From Lagopus muta (taxonomy: Eukaryota > Chordata > Aves > Galliformes > Phasianidae): a stretch of DNA of 64,000 bases. The DNA is taken from contig NC_064444.1 in assembly GCF_023343835.1 (NCBI RefSeq), forward strand, positions 13,586,219-13,650,218. Reading direction: 5' to 3'. The first letter of the stretch is position 1. Every line of letters begins with the position of its first letter. Positions 1 to 14,300 of this stretch are shown one piece after another. The notes under the pieces are model-generated. The model was not told the origin of the DNA, made no database searches, and saw only the letters and a program-made list of their open reading frames with translations. Both the position numbers and the translations under genes were made by a program.

Positions 1-3000
1 GGATTACAATCAGCTGTCCTCTGTGGGGCAACCAGAGCACACCGACAGCCATGTGGGTTCCTCCTTGGTGACCAGAGGCCCTGGGGGAGCTCTGAGCTAG
101 CAAGGGCATCTGCAGAGTGTGACACAAAACCCCTGCCCCAACTGCCAAGAAATCTTTACTTTGCCTTCAACAGAAGCTGGATCAGGCCTCCCATGAATTG
201 TAATGAGCGGTTACATTAATCCACTGCTATGTAGCTGTGGAAATCCTGCATCCCCCTCACTGGGATGACGATGCAAGGCTAAATCACCATGGATATTCGA
301 TTGCATTCTGGCTCATGTAGCTGTAAGAGCATTACCAGGCAGCGTTTTATCTAAGGCGAGTGCTCTCTACAGTGCTCACAACAAATCTCAACTTATTGGA
401 ACTCCGGTGATTAAATGTTTTACAGGCCCCTGCAACATCAGAAGGCTCTGTGAAATAGGCATGGCTGCTTTCAGTATGATCTCATAGCGATCTGATTACC
501 ACTTTGGCTCTCTTCTCACAGTCATTCAAGTGGACCTTCAAGGAAGTGTAACCCTTTCCCCTTCACACTTCCTTGGCACATCAAACACTTGCTCAAGGAC
601 AAAACCCTTGAGATCAGAATCTATAATGTTGGAGTCAAATGGTCAAATGATCTGTGCTGGTCTTTAAGCACGATGTGGCAGGAAATGAAGTATTTAGGCA
701 TCTTGTTTTGGAAAATTTCAGACCCTACACTGAAAATGAAAGGCATGTCTGCAGCAGGTTTGGGCTAAGCACAGTTCTACTGAATCTATAATGGTAAATG
801 TTTTACGTATGTTGGTGTGTTGGCACCAGTTATTGATGAAGTTCTGTCTGAAAGGAGAAGCCGACACTACAGCATGTGCAGAGTGCTCACAGCCACTCAC
901 TTGAAACACAGTTCCTGCAGATTAACAGTGTGACCAAAGTTTTCATCCCCCTCCTTTTGGAGCAGGCACATTACAAATGCACATCAAAGCAAACGAGCTC
1001 AATTCTGACTTACAGTCTGAGCATGTTCCCGACAAACCGCATCTGATGAAGAGTCTTAAAGAAGTAGCACAGCAACACTGCCGGCAGCGAAACAACAGAA
1101 GGGCTGGCCCCTTCCACCAGAGCAGGGAGCCCAGTTAATCAAAGGGTTTGTGCTGGGGAGAGGAGCGGGAGCTTTGCACTGAAGCAAGGCAGTCAAATAA
1201 TGCATATGCAATGACCTAGCTAGGCAGCATTCTAACAAATCACATTTAATTACATATCTTTCCATCTCATGATATTCTTCTCAGTTCCACTGCAGTCTGG
1301 AAAATCAATAACAAATGTTCATTTTGAATGTCTCTATTCTCTAGCCTTGGACTAATTATGCACATTTCTACTATTCTTATAAGGACAGAGAAGCTCTTCA
1401 AGCACTGAAATAAAGCAAGAAAGAAAACATCTTTGGATAGTATTCAAAACAATAGGAATGTATATAACAAACCAAATCAATTCTTCCCTGCTGTGAAGCA
1501 CAGTGCCTTCTGACATGGTCCGACTGGCTGATGGCACTTCTGTGTCTGTTCAGGTACCAGGCACCATTCTCTTTCATTCCGGGACGAGAGGGACCTGCTG
1601 GGTTGGCATCCATGTGAGAATGGGGCTGCCTTGTTTGGGTGTTGGCTATTTTCTCTCCTGGCTTGACCCCAGTAACACCTCTTGCTGTACAATTTCTTCA
1701 GCTACAGCATGGGAATGACCAGGATTTTCTAAGTCCCTCTCTGTGGCCTTGGAGTGAAAAACTCAGTGCATACACTGTTATCAGCAGTAGTGATGTGATG
1801 CTGGGGGTCATAGTGCCTGGAGCACATACAACTCACAGGTGTGAAACAAGCTCTTAAATAAAGTATGAGCTCCTTACACCGCCATCACTTAGGCACTGGG
1901 ACCCGCATTTGATGGACAGGAACAAGACAAGACAACAAGCTTGTTTTCTCACTGGGAACAAAATGTTTATACAAGTTTGGTGAAAAAGGCAAAGATTTCC
2001 ACATATTCATGGGGAAAGCAGTAGTATTTCTTTAAGGGAAAAAGAGCAAACTACAAGTTCCCCTGGTCTTGGCAAATCATGAGGCGTTTTTCATTTTGTA
2101 ACATCAAAGTCGGCTCCTTTCTTTGATGTCTTCACATGCTGTTTAAGGTAAAGCATGAATGAAGAAATGTCAATCTGCAAGGTGTCCATGTAGTTTATGC
2201 TGAACACTGAAGAGGACTTGTAGATAAAAGGCAAACACAAGGTTTGATAATGAATGTCCAACAAGGAGGTGTGCATATCTAAAAGGAAACACTCAGCTGG
2301 AGAACAGCTCTGCAAACCTTAAAACTCTGCTTAACCCAAGTTTAAGAGATTAAGGAAAAAGTGGGATTTTTTTAAAGTGGGGAACCAGGACAACCAAGAC
2401 AGGAATTCTGTAAAAATCCTTGTTGTTTTGTAAGAAAGGCTTTTACTCAACAGTCATAAATGTGCCACCCACTGTGCTTAATGTGATAATGTGTAATTTT
2501 CAGAAAGTTCGCAGTCAGTGCCAGGGAAAGCAGCACAGAGGGGACTACAAAGCAGCACGGCGTATCTGAGAAGTTTGTGGTGGTTGCTTTGTGGTGCCTC
2601 ATGTCTCAAAACTAGCAGAAATCGTGCACTGACTTAAATGAAGCAAAGTGTCAATTAGAGACAAATAGTGTCAGATAGAGGTGACTGGATCATTGGTGTG
2701 TGATAGCTGAGGAATGGATATCCATAGGAATACAGGGAAACAGGAGGCAAAATGTCACAGCTTTGGTCAGGACACTTAAATTCTTACCGGTCTTTTCATC
2801 GGTTAATGGGGAATAATTGTAATGAAATAATACTTATTAGCACTTTGAAAGTGGGGAAGAAATGAACACAAACACGGAATTACATTTCTGATTATGAAAA
2901 CATATTATTCAGAGCTGCCCAAAACTCTTTGTAACCTTGGAATGCTAACTCATAAAAGAAAACTGTGGGTTATGATGGATGGGAATATTGCTCTCTTACC

Positions 3001-5690
3001 GGTTCCCATTCTTACAAATGAGATTTCTTGTGAGAAGGCAGTATTGAGAAAGGTAGGCTATATCTTCTAAGGAAAGCCATCTATGACTCCTGAGAAATGC
3101 TGTTGTAGTGACCTGGCTCAGTAGGCAGAGCAGGCTGCCCATGGCAATAGGAGCGGCTGAAGTAATGCACCTTGAGCTAAGCTGGTGTGCTACATCTGAG
3201 ATCTTCCTCCTTAGGATCTGAAAGAAACAGCAAAGGTGCCTTGTTGCCATTTTAATCTAGGCTTAAAGTGCAATGGGATGGGATGATTCTAAAAAAGGAT
3301 AAAAAGTGATGGCAAAAACATTCCCAAAGCATTCTGAAGGTGTTTTCCTTGCTGTGAACTGTGCTAAATTGCTGATGCACTTAATCCACTACTCAGATAT
3401 TACAGTTCTAGCAGACAACTGCATCCACCTTATTAAGGAAGTTATTTTTAAATTCAGATTTTTCTGATTTAAAAAACCCAGTAAGTACAAGTCTAGGCTG
3501 AAACTGACAGCAGTTTTCCTCAAGTATTTTTCAGTCAAATCCCAGGCTTCTGCAGTCTTTGTGGTTGAACTGTTACAAAGAGACATCCACATTTGCTTTA
3601 TTTGTCTGGGAGATATCTAAATATTTGCTGGGAAATATAACTTTTGAGAAGAGAGATTATCTTTCAAGCTCCAAGTCTTTTAAATGTCAGCTCTGTGAAA
3701 ACTACTGACAGGCAGTAGGTGGAGAGTTAGTATTGTCTGACAAGGAAATTCGTGGGGAGCAACTTCAAAATGCAACACAGAAGAAAAGAATTTCAGGACT
3801 CTCAAAAGACTTTGGAAGCAAGAAAGTTTTACCCTTCAGCACTTGTGCAGAAGGAATATTATTTGTTCTAGAAGGCTTAATCACCTCGTTTTGTTATCAT
3901 CCTCAGTTCGGTTTCTCCAGACACAGGATGGAAATAGGACTGGCAGATAAGGGGTGATCTTGGCATTTGAATCTTGAGAAGGCGCAAGAAGCAGTAGATT
4001 ATTTTGCTCAAAATGTGTTCTCTATCAGGCTGGACCAGTGTTCTTCAACAGGGAACTGCTCGGCTCCAATTTACAGCAGTGATGATGATGAATTCTTGTC
4101 ATGTATTGTCACTGGGCCTAAAAGCCCTCCTCAGCCTCACCTGTGTCAGATGCTTTATACAAATCTTGTGCAAGGGTAATCCCTGCTTAGTAGAACAGAT
4201 GTGTTACAGCATCACTTTCCTGTTGTGCTGCATCTCTGAAATCCAGGGCAGTTTTCTCCAGCAGGGACCCAGGTGTCTCTGTGGAATGGAAGTGAGGTGA
4301 GATTTCAGATGGATCTTCCTTCTCTTTTCTGATGTATACAGGATGCTGAACACTAGCAAGCCTCAACTTTTCCACCCCCACTTTTTTTCACCAGTTTAAT
4401 CTGTTTATACAATTTTAATTTTTCATCTTTAGGAGCTTTGATCTGGTTTGTCCCTCTCTAGAGAATAGCTCTGGTTTGGTTCTGTCCCTCCTCTCATTAT
4501 TTGCGTCCATCTCTCACACCTCCTGTCTTTATATCTCCCTCCTTGCTGAGCACCACATCACCTGCAGCTCCCTGCATGCTCCCTACTGGCTGTGTGCTGG
4601 GCACCAGCCCTTCACAGCGCCCTGAAGCCCCGCAGAAGCCTCCTCCTCCCACCTCCATGTCTCCCAGTGCTTTGTGCTCCACTGGGCTGCGGGGTGCCTG
4701 GATCCACCTCTCCCCTGCGGGGCTGGGAGTCTGACAGCACTTAACCAGCAGTGACTGGTAACAATAAGAAGAGTCTTCGGAGGGTTACATTTACATGCAG
4801 AAAGACAAGGGGACGTTTATTGCATTCCAGATGGCCCAAAGCAGGTGGATGTTATAATGCAGATAGAGTTTACTGCAATGCCAGAAGAGAAGGGGGCACG
4901 TTGTTACTGCAGCAGCACTTCAGGGTCCTAACCCAGGCTTTGCTACAACTCCTGTTTTACTGGCACTGTACAAATGTATCATGTCAATTACTGTCAAGAA
5001 GAGATCACAATCTAAACAGACAGATAAGTGAGGACGGGAAGTGGATACAGGAAGGTTCTCCAAGGCCCCACAGCTTGCAGACTCTCAGTACTAACAGGGC
5101 CCCCTGGTCCTTGCTGCTGATGGCTGAGTGGGCTGTTCTGTTTGTTTGCTGAGACCCCCCAACCTGCAAGCCAGCTCAGCAGTCCTCAGCTCCTTCTGGA
5201 AGCAATGGGACTGCTAGGAATCAGGTACTTTAATCTTTCAGAGGCTCTGAGTATTAGTTCTGGAGAAACTTGACAGAAAAAACCCAAAACAGTCTTCAGG
5301 AGGGACTGGTTTGGGGCAGCAGTGAGGGTACAAGACTCCAGGTTTATAATGTGCAGCTAAGTGAAGCTGTGAACCTCTTGACACCCTTCACAACACTAAA
5401 TGGCCTGAACCCATTGAAGTCCAGGGATTGTACCAAAGCTCAGAGTGTAGCATTCAGTGAGCATGCTGAGGCTACGGCACACAAGGAATTTCAGGCTCCA
5501 TGTGGGTGCCTCTGTTTGAGCTTAGTCAGTTGCTATGAAAGTGAGATACAAAACAAGACAGGGCAGGAAGGCAGACTCTGTTGTTCAGAAGAAGGCCAGC
5601 AAGCCCACCAAGAAACATGCTGCATTGGGCAAGAGCTGCTGGAAAGGGAAATCCTGACCTGCTGCGGTTCAACGAGGTGTCAATGTGTGC
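1..5690. other. Intergenic DNA, no supported gene
   Basis: No exon of a recognised protein was found on either strand. The longest open frames (4,751-5,152 and 5,270-5,698, plus strand) lack homology I recognise, a splice context and repeated motifs. In mammals NKD1 lies on this side of SNX20. I looked for its EF-hand exon and its His-rich C-terminal exon and saw neither, so NKD1, if conserved, should lie to the left of the window. Confidence 0.6.
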
Positions 5691-5935
5691 CTGGATAAAG
5701 GAGGTCTGGTGGACATCAACACTGAGATTTTCAGAAAGCCTTTAACAAGGCTCCATATGACAGATTTGGAGAAAACAGCCTGCCTTGAGGTTGGTGGCCA
5801 GATTATTTTACGAGCTGAAAACTGGTTAAAAGATGGGAAACAAAGGATTGGTTGATTACCTTTCCATCGCTGGAGACAAAATACTAGCCTGGATGCACCA
5901 CAAGCCTAATTCAGCAGTTCTTATGTTCTTGAAGC
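5690..5935 (+). mobile_element. Old CR1-type LINE fragment (reverse transcriptase part plus 3' end)
   Basis: Around 5,725-5,760 the DNA resembles the reverse-transcriptase motif 'F-x-KAF-x-K-x-P', much mutated. It continues through a stretch like 'ENWLKDGKQR' (5,815-5,850). It ends at 5,885-5,930 with 'CTGGATGCACCA ... CAGTTCTTATGTTCTT', the 3' end typical of crocodile, turtle and ancestral archosaur CR1 subfamilies rather than the young chicken ones. The copy is internally deleted and has no open frame. The assignment is by eye from remembered consensus features. Confidence 0.6.
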
Positions 5936-8380
5936 AGCTGCAAGCTTTTCCAGCATAAATTTGTGAAGTGGCCATGTGTATGTCTTCTGTATTACCCAGG
6001 AGCAATGAGGAGTGCTCTGCTCCCTGTATTCAGCCAGGAGTGATTTGCAAAGAGAGGTGCGTGCATTATGCAGAACTGGAGAGAATCAATGTTGGGCTAT
6101 CCTCGTTAGCCTAATTTAGAAACTTTTGAGATGAAGCACAACTTCCAGCCCTGCTGGATCTGGGTGTTGCAGTCTTCATCTTGGAGCACCTGGCAGCTAA
6201 TTTACTTGTGCAGAGACAGTTCGTTTTCAGTGCTTCTGAATTTCGGTTTAAAACTGCATTAGCTTTTTACCAGTGCAGTCATTGTATGCCTTACTGAAAA
6301 AATAATGGGCAAATGAGCTGTTGGAGACCCAAAAGGGATGATTGTAATTTTCAGTTTATTATGAGGAGAAAATACATCTGGAGTGATCAAAGGTAAAAGC
6401 TTTGCCCTCTGGAGCAAAGGCAGCCCTGTGCCGAGCAGGCACATTGTGGCACACCTGGGGGTGAGCCATGGGTCGGGTGCCTGAGTCTTATTTCTGCAAA
6501 TTTCCATTTAGAGAAGGGGAGCAGAAATGAGAGCAGAACTGAGGGAGGGGCAGGAGCTAGGAGGAAATTGAGCAGTGATTAAAACAGACCGAAGGATTCC
6601 ACCTCCAGCAGAAGCAGCTTTGCTGCTGGGTCTCTCATGCTGCCTCAAGTTTTCAAAACCAACGACAACCTTGTCTCACTACAGAGGGAATAAAACAAAC
6701 TTGAGCTCCTGCTCAGTCTCTCACTTGGAGCATGAATTTCTAGTATCAGTCAAGCTGGTTTCATTGTTTTTTTTTGGCAGAACCCTGAAGATTTTTCCAG
6801 TGTGTGATGGAAGAGAGGGGGAGTGATGGAGAATTAACTTCTCTGTGATCTGAGGTACTGGGAACTGTGCTAGCCTCCTGAAATGGGAGTCTGGGAGATG
6901 GGCAGAGTGGGAATGCATGGTTCCGTGATGCTGGGGCAGATGGCACTGTAAGTAAAAGGCACTCACTGGAGGAACCATGGCCCCAGACTGATCAGTATCA
7001 TGTGGTATCATGAATAAAGAGAATAATGCCAGTAACCTGAACAAAACAGGACATCCAGAACTGTGACAAGAGCTCTCTGAAATTACAGGAGACAATCAAA
7101 TAAACAAATCTAAGTTAAAGTTATGGGAAGTATCTGTTATCATGGAATGTCAGTAAAAGCAAAGATGAGCGGAAGACAGCCTTATTTGTAAGAATCAGGT
7201 CTTCATGCTCTCGATGTATTTGACAGTTCTTTGAGCAGAGGAGACATTCTGTGAGCTGGTGTTATAAAACCTGGGTAATGCTACATTCCTTACATGTGAA
7301 CATGTAAGTTCTTTCAGGTCCAGCAGAGAAAAAGCTGTGAGAGTGGAGAAGTATGTTGGAATTAGGAAATATGTGGTTGGAGGGATGGGCCTTGGAGTGA
7401 ATTGTCTTTGCCAGCAAGCAGGCAGTGTTGTGATGGTACCAGTGCAAGAGAAGGCAGCCTCTGTGGGCTGTGGGTCTGGTCAAACACGTGCTGTGGGGCA
7501 TGGCTGGGTTAGCGGGATGGAGTGCAGTGCTGCAATACACACGAAACGCCAGTTTGCTGTGCTTTGCTGTGCTGTGGAGGGTCAGCAGTGCTGAGGGGAA
7601 GAGCCCTGGAGCAATGTGAGATTAAAGAAGCTTAAGTAGACCTTGACTGGAGTGAAAACAATGGCTAAGCCTGACCACCCACACCAGGTATTTCTGCAAT
7701 GAGGAGGAGTGCTGAGAACTGAAAATCTGATGGTGATAACAACTGGATTATCACGCTCTGGATATTCCACATCCCACAAAGTTGGTACTTAGGTCTCATC
7801 AGTGTTAACAGCAGTCCTGGCTCCCTGTGCCATTTCTGACTTCCAGTGTCTGAAAGCAGGCTGACAAGAACTAAGCAGGTCTGCTCAGGTGCCATATCAA
7901 AGAGCAGAAAACAGATCCAAGTCTGGGCTTGGACACTGGGGGAAGCATTCAATGAAGGTCTTATAGTTTAAGTTCCACGTTAAGTAAGAGTAAGCCTAAA
8001 ATGAGGAGTTGAGAGTGTTCAGAAAAAGCTTTGAAAAAGTTTCTTTTTTTCTTCAGAAGTGTCGTAACTGAGTATTAAAAATGCTCCTAATTCTCCAAGT
8101 ACAGTGGATGCAGACTTCCAAATTATCCGGCTCTATTCATGCTGAATTGCTGCCACATGGAGTGGAAGGCAGTGAATAACTCTCTCACCTTATTCTCCCC
8201 TTTTCAAGGTTCCCCTCCTCCCCTCATTGATGTAGGGAACATAGCTCTAAATTTTCATCAAGTCTAATGAAGTCTTGCCCGTTACAGATCTAAATTCACC
8301 TCTTTTTTCCTCCCCTTCTCTCTGAAGCGCTCCTTGGTAAAACAACTAAGCAGAATTAGGTTCTATTTTAAAATGGCCTG
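5936..8380. other. Intergenic DNA, nothing specific recognised
   Basis: Mixed-composition DNA without a convincing exon, repeat family or RNA gene. Short direct repetition of 'TTTGCTGTGC' occurs at about 7,553-7,575. Open frames here are short and overlap on both strands, as expected by chance. Confidence 0.5.
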
Positions 8381-9120
8381 CTGCTGACAGCTTCAGTTCT
8401 ACAAGCAGTTGAAAATGGCTGGCAAACCTTTATACAAACAGCATGCAAAACATCACACAAAGCCTAGGGAAGAAACAGCTTTAGATGTGGGGATTATGAA
8501 AGAGTGAATACAATTTTAAGATAAAATACAAGTGATTAAGTTAATGATGGATAATTTCTCCAGTTTGAAAACTATAATTAATAGGAATTAATTGTATATT
8601 TAGAAGTTTAGCATAGCTCCACTAAAAACGCTACATCAAACATAATGATATTGGAAGCCTATATAATGAAGAAATGATCCAGATGTTCATAAAAGCTTAT
8701 AAAGCATTAGAAAAAAGGGGTCTGCATGAAGAAGCTCTAATGATAAAAAGATGCCACTTGCTGTTCTGCTCTTCTTTTAAATACATCCTTTCTGAAATAA
8801 TGATTATCATTTGCACTTTCATCTTAAGTTAAATAGCATATGGCTTTGGCTGATTAAAGCCCCCTCCTGGTATTAATCAGCATCTTAGTATCATGTTTCT
8901 AATGGAGGCAGCAGTTGCCCTGCTGATATTGTAAGCTTTTTAACAACATCTAAGTCTGTGGATCACTGCTGCTGGCAAGAAATAGCTTTGAGCCTCCTAT
9001 GTATGAGAGTATTGCAATGATGTCACTTACAGGTGCAGTTTATTTGAATTCCTACAACAGATTGTGTTTTAAATATTTGCTGAAACTTAAATAATTACCT
9101 TAAATAATAGTTACCTGTTT
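8380..9120. promoter_or_regulatory. AT-rich block with homeodomain-like sites, candidate conserved non-coding element
   Basis: About 740 bases are rich in TAAT/ATTA cores and free of recognised repeats. They include an inverted repeat, GCTGATTAA at 8,849-8,857 facing TTAATCAGC at 8,873-8,881. This texture is typical of vertebrate developmental enhancers, but conservation cannot be judged from one sequence. A poly(T) run at 9,118-9,132 closes the block. Confidence 0.25.
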
Positions 9121-9132
9121 TTTTTTTTTTTT

Positions 9133-11328
9133 AAGAAAATCAGAGAAGTTTAGAGCATGGCAGTGTCTGACAGGGGCTGGGGAGGCCCAGTGCAGGAACA
9201 GGATCCTGCAGAGTCTGAGCTTAGTTGGGCACCTCGTGGCAGAGGAACCAATGTTAGCAGGAGAGTCAGGGAGCTTTGTTACTGGAGACGTTTCAGAAGG
9301 AAGGAGTGTCTCAGGAAGCCTGCCAGGCCAGAGACTTTCAGCACCCCATGGCTACGCGTGAAGCGGTTGTGAAGACCTGCTATATTGTGTGTTGTAGTCA
9401 GAACTGAGTTTAGATTTACAGATGCTTTCCCAGATCTGGTATCTGTGCCTTAGCACCTGGAAATACTGTTGGACGTCTCTTCCATTTGCTGTTTGATGTA
9501 GCTACCCTAAGGCTCTGCGGATGCACAAAATCCCACAACTCACCATTCTTCTACTGCCTGGGTTCTTGTATTAAAAAGAGCAGCTTTACAAAGAAATTCT
9601 AGCGAGGCAATGCTATGACAACTCTGTTGTTGCCGCCTTCTCCTTCATTAGCTCCCAATTTTCTCTCTTATAAAAGTAATGCCTCCTGCATGGTCATTCT
9701 CTGCCCTTTAGTGAATGGCTAACCTAATTATTAACCCAATGGTTCATCCTCCCCCTTGGGAGCCTCTGTGCTCCCTGGATCCCTGTTCACCACGGTCATG
9801 CTGGTTATTTAACATGTTTCACAAGAGCCTTGGATATTTTAGCTGATATGTTTTGTTTATCTTGCTTGTTTTTCTTGTAATATATCCCAATGCTGCACAG
9901 TCCCACAGATTGTTCTAAATTTTGAGTCTTTGGCATGCATGTTTGAACTTTATTTTTTCCAATTCTAGGAAAATGTACAATTGTTTTACTTTCTCACATA
10001 TTTGACCATTCATTTTAGCCAGACTTCCAATTTACAGTCTTCTCGGTCTCCATTTTGTGTTAGAACAACCTGGTTACTGGGTCTACTTCTTTTTCTGCCT
10101 CCCTGTTTTCTCGAAATGAAAATATCTTTACAACTTTAAGCATATTTGCCTTGTTGGTAATTGCTGACCACCTATGCACTTAAGACTATGTCTCTGTTGC
10201 TGGGCAGGCCATAGGAATCATACTTATGCTCTGAATACGTAGTAAATTATGAAAACAATTCACTTTATTTTTCTTAGTCAGAATTGAAGATATTAAGGCC
10301 ATTTTGCTCCCCAGAAGAGCACCTCTTGGCAGCCGAATGTCTTTTTATTTAGTTGTTTGCCATCTGTAACTTGTTTCTGCTCTTTCTTTATTGGCTATTG
10401 ATGAGGTCAAGATGGTGATCTGGCAGCTGTTGCTGACCACCTGTTTTTCAGCTCGTCAGCCCACATGGTCGCTCCAGTGTCACACACATCCTGCAGAACC
10501 TGTCTCCATCCAGGGGTTTGCTCATAACCCGTTTCCTCACAGGCCAGGGGAAGTCCTTTCTCCCACCACTGCTTCTGCCCTCCGGCAGCGTGCCTGAGGT
10601 CCCACACAGAGGATGTTCCAAAACAACAGTTTTCAAAGGCTGTGCAAATTTCTGCCAGTCTTTCCATAAGCAACAAAAGAATCTGCTTCCTGTTTAAAAA
10701 GAACCACTGACATTGTGTTTCAGTTAGAAACCAACCACACATGCCTTTTTTGCAAAAATTCCTCTTTGATCATTACAGTGCCTTCATTTTTCTTTCCCAC
10801 TAATTTGCCATTACTCAGTTAAAAGAGTAGAACATGGAGTTACCACTGGCCAGGAAGCAACTGCAGCTATTGCACCATGGAGGGCATCCATCTGCATTTC
10901 AGAAATGGAAAATGGAGCCATGTTTCTCCCAGCTTTCTCAAAGAGAATGTTAACAGTGGCATACACCACTCCATTTCTGGGAATTGTATATTTTCAAACA
11001 GTGAGAATTACGGTTTGAAGGCAGAAAACATCGCTGTCTTGCCTTTTGTTTTCCCTTCCTCCTCTTCATGAGGAAGTATTATTCTTAATGATTTCACAGT
11101 GACATTACAAACTTACAAAGAATTACACACAGTGCTAGGTACTGTAAGATCACACAGGTGCATTTATTTCAGTGTAATGTCTTTGCTTACATGACTGCTA
11201 TTCGACTGATGAGCTCCACATAGAGCTGCTTCAATAGGGGAAACACAGCTGAAATGCTAGCAGCATGGAAGATCTTGTCCAGGTACTTAGTAGCTCTTTT
11301 CTTTGGTGAATACTTTGCAATCCATTCC
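9133..11328. other. Intergenic DNA, nothing specific recognised
   Basis: Unique-looking sequence with no supported exon. The largest minus-strand frame (10,407-10,742) has no recognisable domain. Confidence 0.45.
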
Positions 11329-11329
11329 T

Positions 11330-11378
11330 TATATATATATAGATAGATAGATAGATATAGATATATTTTTTTTTTTTT
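11330..11378. repeat. Compound microsatellite (TA)n-(TAGA)n-T tract
   Basis: An alternating TA run (about 11,331-11,340) passes into GATA/TAGA tetranucleotides (11,341-11,360) and then a 12-base T run. It is likely length-polymorphic. Confidence 0.9.
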
Positions 11379-14300
11379 GCTTGATAACAGGAATAAACTT
11401 GAGGAAGTAACTCTGCCAAATGTTTGAAGAACATGTGTTTGCAGAGTGTTCCACCTTTACACTGATCTGTGTTCACTTGAGCTGCCAACCTCCTACACCT
11501 CTAAACATGTCTGCTGTAGCCTTCCTCCAGGTCCTCAAATGGCAGAGAAGACTGCACATTTGCAGCAGTGCAATGGTGTGGGTTTACTTTAAACTACAGA
11601 GTCCAAACAATACTAAGAATCTGCTCCTCAAATTTCTTTCAGATTCCTCATAACTTCTTCTGATTCACAAATGTTCAACTAATACCATACACAATGGTCC
11701 TGCCAGTCTTCATGCAGAGTCTTCATAGCTATAAATTGCATGACATGACAATTATCATGCGATTTGGGGGGTTGTGGGAGCTGTAAACATTATAGTAATC
11801 TGATTTAAATACTCAGTTCTCCAACAAATTAGGCATGAGTGAGTTGAGTTCTGCCTTGAATGCAAATGCAATTTCATCCATCCCTAATAGCAATACCATA
11901 AAAGTACACAGAGAGAGCATGTGGCTCGCACAGTATTTTTAAAAATGAAAATGTTGTATATATTAATGAACACAAAATAAAACCTAGGGAGAAACATAAA
12001 TATACTTTGTGATGCTTATCTCAGGGATAATAGTTCAGATTTCTACTCCTGGAACAGCTAGCATTTAAAAAACATAATATTTGAATCATAGAGTTTGTTT
12101 TATTTATGTTAAACATTCCCCACATGTCCAAAATGTATCCCTTCACTGTAGACTTGCATCTCTTGCATCCTACGTGCACCCTTCCCCTGTTGGATGCAGC
12201 TGCAGTACGGGGTGAGCCTTGCAGGGGCCCTGCACCCCAGAGATGCTGTATGCTGGCAGCACGGTGTGTGTGCCTGCCTATGCTTCTCCAGGCTGCTGCT
12301 TCTCACCTACAGTGCTCCGTCTGTAGCTCTCATTGTGGGTGAGTAACCCCAGGCCTAGTTCAGAGACAGAACAACAAGTCAGTCTGTTTGTCAGCAGCTG
12401 CCATTTCTAAGACGAGAGCGAGCAGATGGATGGGGACAGGCAGGGAGTAAAGAGAAGCAGTGACAGTATTGATCTGTACGATGGTGCACTCTGCTGCATG
12501 GTGTGTTTGGTTGTCTCTCTCACAGTGTGTGAAGGCTATGGAGAGGAGAGGGTACCTTCATGCAGCTGGCTTAGCTTTGTGCAGAGACAAACGGCTTGAA
12601 ACCAAGGCTGTATGACAGGTAACATTCCCATTGGGGTTTAGGAGATAAAAGTGCCTGCAGGTAGCTAGTAGAGCCTATCTCGAAATGGGTGAGGAGCACA
12701 GGTTAATGTTTTAACATCTAAATGCTGCTGGTTCAGCCTTATTAATTGTTGTGTGTTGCGATCTTGAAGATGAATATGGAGCCCATTCTGGAGCACCATA
12801 CTGCATGCATACAGGGCTGCTTGTGAAATGCAGGCAGGGCTTCATTCTGTGCCTGGCAGCTGAACCCCTGGAGTATGAGAACACAGCATGAGTTGTCATC
12901 CTGATAGAGGAAGGACATCACAATGAGCACTTTAAAAGGCAAAAAATGAAACAGAGGAGAGCCCAGGGTACTACCTTAGAAAGAATGGAGCTGTCAACAG
13001 AAATCAGAGTAGTCCCTAAGTGGTGCATTTCTTTCCCATGCTCCGTGCACATGCTCCTTTAAAACACACTAGCTGTGGTGGGAAAAGGCTAGATGTGTGA
13101 CTGCCCATTTCCCCTTACCAGCTGCAAATACAGCAGCTGGAGGAGCACTTAGTCACCAAGCACTTCAGAGGTGATGTCAGGAACTCGTGCTCCATGATGC
13201 AGCAGGAGCACTTCAGAACAGCTCAGGCACTACTCCACTTGTGAGACAGGGTACATTACTTGTGTTCCATCCTGTCTGAGCTGGGGCATTGTGCACCATT
13301 TTAGCTGCTGCCCTAAAACACTTGCAGCAACAGAAACTAAAGTGAATAAGTATCAGGCCACTGCATATCTCCTATAAGCAGAAACATTTGCATTTATCAG
13401 TCAGCAGTTTATTGGCTAAGATTAACAACTGAGATAACTACAAATAAGTGGCTTTGCAGCCTTCTCTTCTACCGTGTCTTTTGCAATCAGTATGAATTAT
13501 TACAGTGGGTTTCAAGAGGTACATAGAAAGTTCAGCTAACAAGCAAATAGATATAAAATAAAAGGATAAAGGGAAAACCAATGTTAATGGCTTTTCCTTA
13601 CTAAAGACAGCTGGAGTTCATAACTGTATCACTATTAGTCTGCACAGTGTCATTGTCAGTCTGAAAACAAAAAAATCAATGTGCTGTTTTCTTTTTCTTT
13701 CTTTTCTTTTTTTTTTGAAACTGAAGAATGCAAAAACTGGATTAGGATAGATTAGTTCAAATATCTGGTCTGATGGCAAATAACATTGGGATCAGAAAAC
13801 TGAAAATGCTCTATGAACTCTGGCCAGAAATTCCACATTTACTAGAAATCCAGTAGTGCTGCTGTTCTCTACTGGGATGATATGATCCTCAGTGCTGTCC
13901 TAACTGCTCACTTCTCCCAGGACATGGAAAAGGTTTCAAAAGCAAAATCTGGAGAGACGGGCCCCATTTTAGCCAGAACATTTTGTGTTGTGAATACAGT
14001 TACTTCCATGATTTAGGGTCAGTGCTCAGTCTTTGAGAAAGACCTTACTTCGAAGCCAGTGCGTGCTCTCAGCCAGTGTCCCTGTGTGACCTCAGAAGGA
14101 ACTTGGCTGCTGAAGGTGTGGTGTGCCTTTGAGTACGATGAAAATACTAATTCCCAATGACTTGTCATTAAAAATCTCTATTTCTAAATGTAGGGGCTTC
14201 TTGACCAGATGTCAGCAGGTCATTGTTACATGTGGTATTGTTGTTAATTACCTTTTGCTGCCCTACCCACTACTTGCTGCTTTTGCTGCCCTAAAGAGCT

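Noticed and set aside
1..222. Open frame from the window edge considered as the end of NKD1
   Set aside because: The translation lacks the His-rich C-terminus and other NKD1 features; it ends in a chance-looking stop.
4751..5698. Two plus-strand frames of 133 and 142 codons
   Set aside because: No recognisable domain, no splice partners and no promoter or poly(A) context; the second runs into an old CR1.
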